From the NCBI RefSeq assembly GCF_013184985.2, contig NZ_CP063418.1:186001-250000 (forward strand): a stretch of 64,000 bases of DNA. The letters run 5' to 3'. This stretch comes from Actinomyces faecalis. GTDB taxonomy: Bacteria > Actinomycetota > Actinomycetes > Actinomycetales > Actinomycetaceae. This document shows, in pieces, positions 57,349-64,000 of the stretch. Numbering within the stretch: position 1 is the first letter of the stretch; every line of letters begins with the position of its first letter. A program made the position numbers and the translations under genes. The notes beneath the pieces are model-generated. The model was not told the DNA's origin, searched no databases, and was given only the letters and a program-made list of their open reading frames with translations.

Positions 57349-58689
57349 CTAACCCAGCCGCGAGGCTCCGCCGTCGGCAGTCTCCTCGGTGACGGGGTGG
57401 AACTCCCCTGTGCGCGCCTCACGCAGGGTCTTGGCCTCCTCGACCTTGGCGCGCAGCTTCTCCGCCAGCCGCACACGCGCGGCCTCAGCCATCGACTGAC
57501 GGTCGACCACGGGCACGCCACCGGCGGGCGTGAGCGAGGCTGCGTCGCCGGCTGCCGGAGCTGTGCGCGGAGTGCTCATGAGGCGATCGATGTCCGCGAC
57601 GCAGGACTCCATGGAGGTCGTGTGGGACAGGCCCTCGTGACCAGGGACCGCAGGTGTGGACGCGACGGCTGGCGCAGCGGCGCCGGCCGCACGGGGAACC
57701 CCGACCGCGGGCGTCGCGGGGGACGGCACCACCGGCGCTCCGCGTGGGGCGGTGACCGGACGCGTCGGCGTGACCGGCTCGGACGGCGGTGCCGGGACGC
57801 TGGAGGCCATCGCCACCAGCGGCGCGGAGGGCAGAGGCTCAGCTGGGCCGGCTGGGACCGAGGTAGCCTCATCATCCTGAGCGGCCCAGGCGGCTGCGAC
57901 CTGCTCGCCCTCGGTGGCTGCCTGCTCGACACGGGCAGCGAGATGGGCCAGGGCGGCATCGGCGGCCGTGCAGGTGGCCTCGCCCTGCTCCTCCTTGGCG
58001 GCGAGCTTTGCCAGGCCGTCCTCAAGAAGCTGCTTCTCAGCCTCCAGGTTCTGGCGTGCGGCCAGCTCCCAGCGTGCACCGAGGGGCGAGGAGAAGAGAG
58101 TCTCGCGGGACAGCAGCTTGGAGACGATGGTCAGGCGCGCACTCAGGTAGTGCTTGGCCGGGATGTGGGCGTACTCCTCGCGCACCAGCTCGCGGTAGCG
58201 CTTGTACTGCTGCGGCCCGACTGCCAGTGCCCCGAGGTCGGCGTCGTTGAGGGCCAGGGCGTCGATGTCCTCGCGTGCCAGGTTGTGACGCTTGAGGTTG
58301 AGGATGAGTGCGCAGATGCGGTCAGTGACCTTGTCCGGGACCCCCAGGGCGTGCAGGTCCTCAGCAGCGTATGCGGCCGAGGCGACCTCGTCCTCCCCGC
58401 CGTTGCGCCTGTAGGTCTCCTCGGTGGCCGAGGAGAACACACAGCCGTGGTACCACACCGCCAGGCGCATGACGTCAGGGTTGTGGGACTCGTCAGCCAG
58501 CTCGTCCACGCGCGCCAGCATGTCGATGGCGTGCTTGAGGTTGTGGAAACGCCGGTCCGGGCTCAGCCACATGCCCACCAGGCGCTCGCCGACCTCCTGG
58601 ATCTGCTCGGCACCCGCCGTCGCGCCGACCGCCTTGACAGAGCGGACGTACGCCGGCAGCAGCCACTGAGGTGCGTCCAAGACGCCCAT
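57349..58689 (-). CDS. HD-domain-like protein with long C-terminal region
   Basis: 446 residues from ATG 58689, preceded by CGGAGG. The N-terminal half (1-215) fits the predicted metal-dependent HD superfamily phosphohydrolases: RRFHNLKHAIDMLARV, LAVWYHGCVFSS and SAAYAAEDLHALGV. The C-terminal half is an Ala/Pro/Val-rich low-complexity linker (about 260-375) and a charged helix near the end. The substrate is unknown; the tail is an unusual addition to this family. Confidence 0.82.
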   Translation of the reverse strand: MGVLDAPQWLLPAYVRSVKAVGATAGAEQIQEVGERLVGMWLSPDRRFHNLKHAIDMLARVDELADESHNPDVMRLAVWYHGCVFSSATEETYRRNGGEDEVASAAYAAEDLHALGVPDKVTDRICALILNLKRHNLAREDIDALALNDADLGALAVGPQQYKRYRELVREEYAHIPAKHYLSARLTIVSKLLSRETLFSSPLGARWELAARQNLEAEKQLLEDGLAKLAAKEEQGEATCTAADAALAHLAARVEQAATEGEQVAAAWAAQDDEATSVPAGPAEPLPSAPLVAMASSVPAPPSEPVTPTRPVTAPRGAPVVPSPATPAVGVPRAAGAAAPAVASTPAVPGHEGLSHTTSMESCVADIDRLMSTPRTAPAAGDAASLTPAGGVPVVDRQSMAEAARVRLAEKLRAKVEEAKTLREARTGEFHPVTEETADGGASRLG

Positions 58690-58814
58690 GCACAGCCTCC
58701 GAGGTCGGGAGAGGAAACGCTGGCCATCGTATGCTCGTGCCGCACGGAAGTCGAAGGGAACGCCTGTTCGTCCCGCCACCTTTCGGGCTGACGGGTGGCG
58801 GCTGGAGGGGCTGG

Positions 58815-60356
58815 TTAGCGCAGGACGGGCCCTTGGTCAGGGGCCGCAGGGATCTCAATGCGTACCGTGGCGCCGCCGCCGGGGGTCTGCAGCATCTGGA
58901 CCGTGCCGCCGTGACGGGCGACGATCGCCGAGACGATCGCCAGGCCCAGGCCGGAGCCGCCGGTCTCTCGGTTGCGTGAGGTGTCCGCCCGGTAGAAGCG
59001 CTGGAAGACCTTCTGCGCCTCGTTCTGGGGTACGCCGGGCCCGTGGTCGCGTACCTCGACCACGGTGGTGAGCGGAGTGGGGGCCGGTGCCCCGGCAGCC
59101 CGGTCCTGGCCGGCAGGGTCGGGGACGACCACTGGACCTGCCACCACGCCGACGGCGATCTCCACTGGTGAGCCGGCAGGAGTGTGGCGGGCGACGTTGC
59201 CCAGCAGGTTGGTGACCACCTGGCTGAGCCGGTCGCGGTCCCCGGTGACGACGACGGGGCCTGGCTCGGCGTCGTCGTCGACGAGGGAGATCAGCGCGCA
59301 CTCGCGGTCCGGGGCCAGGACGGACATGTCCGACAGCGCCCCGCGGCTGACCTCAGTGAGGTCCACCCTCTCCATGTTCATCTTGCGGCCCTCGTCCATA
59401 CGCGCGAGCTGGAGGAGGTCGTCCACCAGCCGGCCCATGCGTGAGGCCTCGGTCTCGATGCGTCCCATGACCTCGCTCTGGCGCTCGGCGGGGACTCCCC
59501 CCATGCGGTAGAGCTCGCCGTAGCCGCGGATCGCGGCCAGCGGCGTGCGCAGCTCGTGGGAGGCGTCGGAGACGAAGCGGGTCATGCGTTCCTGGGCCAC
59601 GACCTGGACGGAGAAGGCCTGCTCGTTCTGCTGGAGCATCGTGTTCAGCGCCCGCTGGAGGGAGCCGACCTCGGTGGTGGCGGGCTCGCTGACGGGCACG
59701 CGCGCGGACAGGTCGCCCTTGGCGATCCGTCCGGCCACCGCCTCGATCTGGCGCAGCGAGCGGAAGGAACGGGTCACGAGGTAGGCCGCTGCCAAGGTGC
59801 CCAGGAGGATGACGGCGACGTCGGCCATGGACACGATCAGGCGCGTGCGGGCCACGGTATCCATCATGCCGCTCAAGGGCAGGGCGATCGCGACGACGCC
59901 GCGGTACTCCTGGGTCTCGGCGTCCTTGATCGGCAGGGCGATCACGCGCCACTGACGGCCCGGGATGTCGGAGTCGACTGTGAACAGGTCCGGGGAGTCC
60001 TTCTGGGAGATCGCCTCCTCGAGCGAGAGCCAGCCGATCTGGGGAGTGCCGTACTCAGCAGCGGTGTCTGCCGAGATCATGGCCCCGTCCTGGCCGTCGA
60101 TGTACTGGGCCTCGACGTAGTAGGTCGAGAGCATGAGCGAGGAGCTGCCGGTACGGATCTGTGTCAGCGCCTGCGAGCCGATGGCGCGCGAGGTCACGCT
60201 CAGCTGGTCGTCGACCTGCCCGAGCAGGTGGGTGTGCAGCAGCGAGGTCACCGCCAGCGAGGCGATGAGCAGGCCCAGGGTGAGCAGGGCGGTGGTGATG
60301 AGGACCAGCCGCTTGCTCAGCGGCAGGCTGTGCCAGCCTCGCCGCGCGGAGGTCAT
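58815..60356 (-). CDS. Sensor histidine kinase of the OmpR-type pair
   Basis: 513 residues from ATG 60356. Membrane segment 1 (about 17-40), an extracytoplasmic sensor region (about 42-165), membrane segment 2 (about 170-195), HAMP, HisKA with SDASHELRTPLAAIRGYGEL (phospho-acceptor His) and HATPase_c with N-box NLLGNVARH, DHGPGVP, and GGSGLGLAIV. It follows the response regulator gene by 121 bp on the same strand, so the pair is probably cognate. The signal is unknown. Confidence 0.93.
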   Translation of the reverse strand: MTSARRGWHSLPLSKRLVLITTALLTLGLLIASLAVTSLLHTHLLGQVDDQLSVTSRAIGSQALTQIRTGSSSLMLSTYYVEAQYIDGQDGAMISADTAAEYGTPQIGWLSLEEAISQKDSPDLFTVDSDIPGRQWRVIALPIKDAETQEYRGVVAIALPLSGMMDTVARTRLIVSMADVAVILLGTLAAAYLVTRSFRSLRQIEAVAGRIAKGDLSARVPVSEPATTEVGSLQRALNTMLQQNEQAFSVQVVAQERMTRFVSDASHELRTPLAAIRGYGELYRMGGVPAERQSEVMGRIETEASRMGRLVDDLLQLARMDEGRKMNMERVDLTEVSRGALSDMSVLAPDRECALISLVDDDAEPGPVVVTGDRDRLSQVVTNLLGNVARHTPAGSPVEIAVGVVAGPVVVPDPAGQDRAAGAPAPTPLTTVVEVRDHGPGVPQNEAQKVFQRFYRADTSRNRETGGSGLGLAIVSAIVARHGGTVQMLQTPGGGATVRIEIPAAPDQGPVLR

Positions 60357-60477
60357 CGGGTGCCACCGCCCCTTCTTGACAGGGCGGTGCTGCTTGCCTT
60401 GCGGCGGGCTTGAGGCGTGTGCCGTCGCCGCCTCGTAGATCCTCAGGCCGGGCCGTCTGGTCCCGCGCGGCCGCACG

Positions 60478-61224
60478 CTACTCGCCCTTGGGCTCACGAA
60501 GCATGTAGCCCACGCCGCGACGGGTCTGGATCAGGGGCGCCACGGCCTGGCCGTCAGCAGTCTCGATCTGGTCGATCTTGCGGCGTAGGTAGGAGATGTA
60601 GGACTCCACGATGGCGGCGTCGCCGTTCCAGTCGTACTCCCAGACGTGGTCGAGGATCTGGGCTTTGGAGACCACGCGGCCGGCGTTGAGCATGAGGTAG
60701 CGCAGCAGCTTGAACTCGGTGGGGGACAGGTCCACCTCGACACCGCTGCGGTGGACCTCGTGGGCGTCCTCGTCCAGGACCAGGTCCGCCACGCGCACGA
60801 TGCCGTCGTCCTCGGCCTGGTTGGCGTGGGTACGGCGCAGGATGGCGCGGATGCGGGCGACGACCTCCTCCAGGCCGAAGGGCTTGGTGACGTAGTCGTC
60901 CCCACCCACGGTCAGGCCCTGGACCTTGTCGGACATGTCGTCGCGCGCGGTCAGGAAGAGGATCGGGGTGGTGACGTCGCGCTCGCGCAGGCGCCGGGCG
61001 ACGGTGAAGCCGTCCATGTCCGGGAGCATGACGTCCAGGACCATCAGGTCCGGCTCCTCCTGGTCGATCGCACGCAGCGCCCCGTTGCCGTCGGCCGCCG
61101 TGGTGACCTCGAAGCCTGCGAAGCGCAGGGAGGAGGCGAGCAGGTCGCGGATGTTGGGCTCGTCGTCGACGACGAGAAGACGAGCCTCGTGCCGTTGCTG
61201 TGCGGAGTCCTGAGAGCGGGCCAT
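60478..61224 (-). CDS. OmpR/PhoB family response regulator
   Basis: 248 residues. Receiver domain (about 15-130) with DDEPNIRD, the phosphorylated Asp in LMVLDVMLPDMDG, Thr in LFLTARDD, and Lys in YVTKPFG; a winged-helix domain (about 148-245) with SPTEFKLLRYLMLNAGRVVS and YISYLRRKID, then RRGVGYML. Similar in plan to TrcR/TcrA-type regulators. CACAGT lies 6 bases before the ATG and there is no Shine-Dalgarno, a weaker case of the leaderless pattern. Confidence 0.94.
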   Translation of the reverse strand: MARSQDSAQQRHEARLLVVDDEPNIRDLLASSLRFAGFEVTTAADGNGALRAIDQEEPDLMVLDVMLPDMDGFTVARRLRERDVTTPILFLTARDDMSDKVQGLTVGGDDYVTKPFGLEEVVARIRAILRRTHANQAEDDGIVRVADLVLDEDAHEVHRSGVEVDLSPTEFKLLRYLMLNAGRVVSKAQILDHVWEYDWNGDAAIVESYISYLRRKIDQIETADGQAVAPLIQTRRGVGYMLREPKGE

Positions 61225-61308
61225 ACCGACACTGTGCTCCCGAAGGCTGAATGTTGCCTGAACGGAGAGTAGGTGGCCGGTACGAGGTGCCCGGCTGGGA
61301 CGGTTGGC

Positions 61309-61920
61309 CTAGATGAAGGCGGTCGGGTCGAACTCGTCCAGGGAGATGATCCGCACGCGGGGCAGCGCGATGGTGAAGGCCCGCACGTCCGACTCCAGGT
61401 CGTGGACCACCAGGCCGCGCGACTCCAGGCCCGCGAGCTGGGTGTTGAGGAACTCCCGGAAGCACAGGACCCCGACGCTCGCGCCGGCCTCCAGCAGGCG
61501 CTCGATCTGCGGGATGTAGTCGCCGTCGTGCGAGCCGAGCAGGACCTGGGCGCGCTGACCGGACTCGACGCGGTCAGCCAGCGCGTCCAGGGTGCGCTGG
61601 ATACCGATGTCGACGACCTTCTCCTCCGGGCTCCCCGAGCCGGCCAGGGGGATGGGCCGGTAGTCCATGGCCAGCAGGGCCTGGACGAAGCTCATCGGCA
61701 TGTGCCCGGAGGTGGCGTTGAGGAAGAACAGGGCGTGGGTGTCCTCGCCCTCACCGCCGGCCTGCTGGTCGGACAGGGTGTCGCAGAAGGACAGGACGCG
61801 GTCCCAGCGCGGGCGCTCCTCGGGCTCAGGGCGCCGCCCCAGGACACTCATGCCTAAGGTGGCGTCAATGTTCTCCCCGTCGACGAGCAGGTAGGTGGGC
61901 GTGGCTGAGGTGGCGGTCAT
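61309..61920 (-). CDS. NYN domain protein (predicted RNase-like)
   Basis: 203 residues from ATG 61920, with TACGAT exactly 6 bases upstream (leaderless pattern). PIN-like NYN fold: LLVDGENIDATL (first acid pair, about 12-23), KVVDIGIQRTLDAL, and GSHDGDYIPQIERLLEAG (DGDY acids), followed by GVLCFREFLN. These acids match the metal site of NYN/LabA-type proteins. RNase activity is family knowledge and not shown here. Confidence 0.87.
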   Translation of the reverse strand: MTATSATPTYLLVDGENIDATLGMSVLGRRPEPEERPRWDRVLSFCDTLSDQQAGGEGEDTHALFFLNATSGHMPMSFVQALLAMDYRPIPLAGSGSPEEKVVDIGIQRTLDALADRVESGQRAQVLLGSHDGDYIPQIERLLEAGASVGVLCFREFLNTQLAGLESRGLVVHDLESDVRAFTIALPRVRIISLDEFDPTAFI

Positions 61921-62073
61921 AGGGCCATCGTATCGGCGGCCGCTCGCGCGGCGCACCTCATGGCCGGAGCAGGCGCGTACGAGGCTGCAGGCTCCGGTCG
62001 ATGACGACGGCGTAGCCGCACCACGGTGGTCGTGGTGCGGCTGCGCTCGTGGTCGGGAGGCGTCAGTGAGGCC

Positions 62074-62901
62074 TCAGTAGGAGGAGGCCTCCTCCTCGGC
62101 GTCCTGCGTCTTGAGAGCGGCGAAGGCCGCGTCCACCTCGCCGTCAGTGATCTGGGCGGGGGCCTGGGCCGCAGGCAGGGAGCTGTTGCCGCCGGCCTTG
62201 AGTGCCGCCAGGCGGGCCTCAGCCTCTGTCATGGCGGTGGCGGACTCCAGCTCAGCGAACTGGGCCTCCAGCGAGGTACCTGCCAGCTCGGCCTGGCCCT
62301 CGGCCTGGGCCTCGATGCGACGGACCTGGTCCTCGTAGCGGGCCAGCTCGCTGGTGGGGTCCATGACGTTGATCGAGCGGATCGCGCCCTGGACCTTGAC
62401 CTGGGCCTGTGCCGACTTCTGACGTGCGACCAGCGCGTCCCGGCGAGACTTAAGGTCCTCCAGACGGGCCTCCATCTGTGTGAGACCCGTCTTGAGCTGC
62501 TCAACGACCTGACGCTGGGACTCGATCATCGGCTCAGCCGACGTGGCCTCGTTCTCCGCCGAGATCTGCTTGGTGATAGCGATCTTGGCCAGGGAGTCCC
62601 ACTTGTCCGCTCCAGCGGCGTCGCCAGCGGTACGCAGCTGGTCAGCCTTGGTGGAGGCGGCCAGGGCCTTGTTGCCCCAGTCCCTGGCCTCAGCAAGGTC
62701 AGCGTCATGGTCCTTCTCCGCCAGACGCAGGTTCCCGATGGTCTGGGCCACGGCCTCGCGGGCCTCGGCGATAGAGGAGGTGTAATCGCGCACGAGCTGG
62801 TCGAGCATCTTCTCGGGGTCCTCGGCACGGTCGAGCAGAGCGTTGACGTTGGCGCGGGTCAGCTGGGCGATGCGGCCCAGGATCGACTGCTTCTCAGCCA
62901 T
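62074..62901 (-). CDS. PspA/IM30 family protein
   Basis: 275 residues, nearly all coiled coil (about 25-230), with the family start (SILGRIAQLTRANVNALLDR, EDPEKMLDQLVRDY). Peripheral membrane protein that protects membrane integrity under envelope stress. The C-terminal region is Ala/Gln-rich (SLPAAQAPAQITDGEVDAAF). The gene is divergent from nothing nearby and follows the TPM-type gene on the same strand at about 250 bp, a pairing often seen in actinobacteria. Confidence 0.92.
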   Translation of the reverse strand: MAEKQSILGRIAQLTRANVNALLDRAEDPEKMLDQLVRDYTSSIAEAREAVAQTIGNLRLAEKDHDADLAEARDWGNKALAASTKADQLRTAGDAAGADKWDSLAKIAITKQISAENEATSAEPMIESQRQVVEQLKTGLTQMEARLEDLKSRRDALVARQKSAQAQVKVQGAIRSINVMDPTSELARYEDQVRRIEAQAEGQAELAGTSLEAQFAELESATAMTEAEARLAALKAGGNSSLPAAQAPAQITDGEVDAAFAALKTQDAEEEASSY

Positions 62902-63150
62902 GGGTTGTCCCTTTCGTGGATCGTGTCAGTGGTGCGCGGTGGTGGAGAGGTTCTCGCGGTGCGACACTGGTCGCCGCCTGCTGGTTCGGATGCTTCCATG
63001 GATCGGCGTAGTACAGAGCGGCGCATGCAACGGTATCGCAATGGGCGTGAGCATGGGCACATGAGATCACGCGGGCCTCCTCACAGACGTGACTCTCCTG
63101 GCGTTCCAGACCAGTACGGGACGGGGCCCAGAGGGCTGGAGGAGGCGTGT

Positions 63151-64000
63151 CTAGAAGCGGCCTCCGCCACCTCCAAAACCGCCACCTCCGCCTGAGCCGA
63201 AGCTGCTCCCGCCCCCTCCGAAGCTGCCGCCAGGACGGTGACCGCCCCACCCGCCATAGCTGCGGTTGCGGTGCCCACCGCCTAGGTCGCCCAGCAGGAT
63301 GCCTCCCAGGACCAGCGAGCCCAGGTCCAGGCCGCTGGAGCCGGATCTGCCCGACCCGCCGAAGGAGTCGCCGCCGTCGCGCACGTCAGCCTCGGCGATC
63401 GCCTGGGCCTGGGCCACGAGCGGCTCACCGGCCGTGACCTCGGCCAGCGCCGCCGTCGGGTCGCTGCTCTGCAGTGAGGTGGCTGCCGCGGCGTGGCGGG
63501 CGGCCTCGGACAGGGCTGTGCGGGCCGAGGAGCCCACAGCCCCGCGGTGGGTGGAGATGTAGGAGGTGACGGCGTCGATCTGCGAGGTCAGACGAGCCAG
63601 GCGCGAGCCGAGTGAGGCGCGGGCGCGCGAGTCGTTCTCCTCCTTGGCGCGAGCCGGTGCCAGCGCGGCGTCCAGCGCGGCCTCGGCCCGTGCCAGACGG
63701 TCCAGGGCGGCCAGCGGGTCCTCGCCCCCGCTGCCCAGGGGCTCTGGGCCTGCCGAGGTGGTGGCTGGCGAGCTGGCCAGCATCACTCCCTTGGCAGCAG
63801 GTAGAGCCGCGCGTGCCTGGGCCACGGCAGCCTCGCCCTCTGTGACCAGCGGAGCGAGGGTGGAGGAGGGCACCTGGGCTGTCAGGCGCTGGGCGTCCAT
63901 GAGGTCAGAGGAAAGTGAGGAGATGGCCGTCTCCAGGTCTTGTGCAGCCCGCTCCAGGCGCTCGCGGGCACCGCGTACCTGGGCTGCGAGCTCCCCGGCC
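63151..64000 (-). CDS. TPM-domain-type membrane protein, 5' truncated by the window edge
   Basis: At least 283 residues. The frame is open to the right edge, so the start and the TPM domain lie outside. Visible: an Ala/Glu/Arg-rich helical region, an Asp/Gly/Ser linker, one hydrophobic segment (SGLDLGSLVLGGILLGDLGG) and a Gly/Phe/Ser-rich tail ending in GGGGSSFGSGGGGGFGGGGG. This tail is typical of TPM-domain proteins. An ATG at 63900 is internal. Confidence 0.8.
   Translation of the reverse strand, partial: AGELAAQVRGARERLERAAQDLETAISSLSSDLMDAQRLTAQVPSSTLAPLVTEGEAAVAQARAALPAAKGVMLASSPATTSAGPEPLGSGGEDPLAALDRLARAEAALDAALAPARAKEENDSRARASLGSRLARLTSQIDAVTSYISTHRGAVGSSARTALSEAARHAAAATSLQSSDPTAALAEVTAGEPLVAQAQAIAEADVRDGGDSFGGSGRSGSSGLDLGSLVLGGILLGDLGGGHRNRSYGGWGGHRPGGSFGGGGSSFGSGGGGGFGGGGGRF

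Overview
The window is high-GC actinobacterial DNA and most resembles a member of the Actinomycetaceae (Actinomyces or a close relative). The reasons are a dnaJ-hspR pair, a bifunctional LysX, two wall-anchored proteins ending in LAKTG sorting signals, a GH101 mucin-type glycanase and an ESAT-6-like protein. Genus is an inference. Nearly all DNA is coding, on both strands. Both ends cut genes: a dnaJ-like gene on the left and a TPM-type gene on the right.

Layout. 1-1.3 kb: end of a heat-shock operon (dnaJ, hspR). 1.4-8.4 kb: a 2000-residue secreted GH101 endo-alpha-N-acetylgalactosaminidase and a small membrane protein. 8.4-15.8 kb (minus strand): lysX, a DUF998 protein, an alpha/beta hydrolase and an S9 peptidase. 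16-17.3 kb: an AbiEi/DUF559-like gene between two copies of an 87-bp palindromic element. 17.5-21.4 kb: clpB behind a HAIR operator, then a TetR regulator. 21.6-25.9 kb: a large repeat-rich surface protein whose signal peptide is split by an 11-G tract. 26-44.4 kb: housekeeping genes (GDPD, nadE, HAD phosphatase, GNAT, Aer-like PAS protein, rRNA m5U methyltransferase, ispF, cysS, rlmB, DUF4032, an ABC ATPase of the MsiK type, a Ser/Thr kinase, a DsbA-like protein, tRNA-Thr).

44.45-52.84 kb is an integrated element of about 8.3 kb in the 3' half of tRNA-Thr(TGT), bounded by a perfect 72-bp direct repeat. It carries an integrase, a repressor with palindromic operators, an excisionase-like protein, several small overlapping genes, a RepA-like ATPase, a scaffold-like protein and a lone HK97-type capsid protein. 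No terminase, portal or tail gene is present, so it looks like a minimal phage satellite, comparable in size and style to phiRv1/phiRv2. Unusual palindromic arrays of 9-bp units lie next to int and inside repA, linked by a perfect 59-bp inverted repeat.

52.9-64 kb: a 21-bp minisatellite ending in a G10 tract, ung, a LytR_C protein, groEL behind two CIRCE operators, a WXG100 protein, an HD-domain protein, a two-component system, an NYN protein, a PspA homologue and a partial TPM-type gene.

Three themes connect the window. First, stress control: HspR is encoded here, its HAIR target lies before clpB, and groEL has HrcA-type CIRCE sites. Second, cell-surface interaction: the GH101 enzyme and the adhesin-like protein share the LAKTG anchor, and the adhesin appears to be phase variable. 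Third, leaderless initiation: ten genes have a -10-like hexamer exactly six bases before an ATG or GTG and no Shine-Dalgarno sequence.
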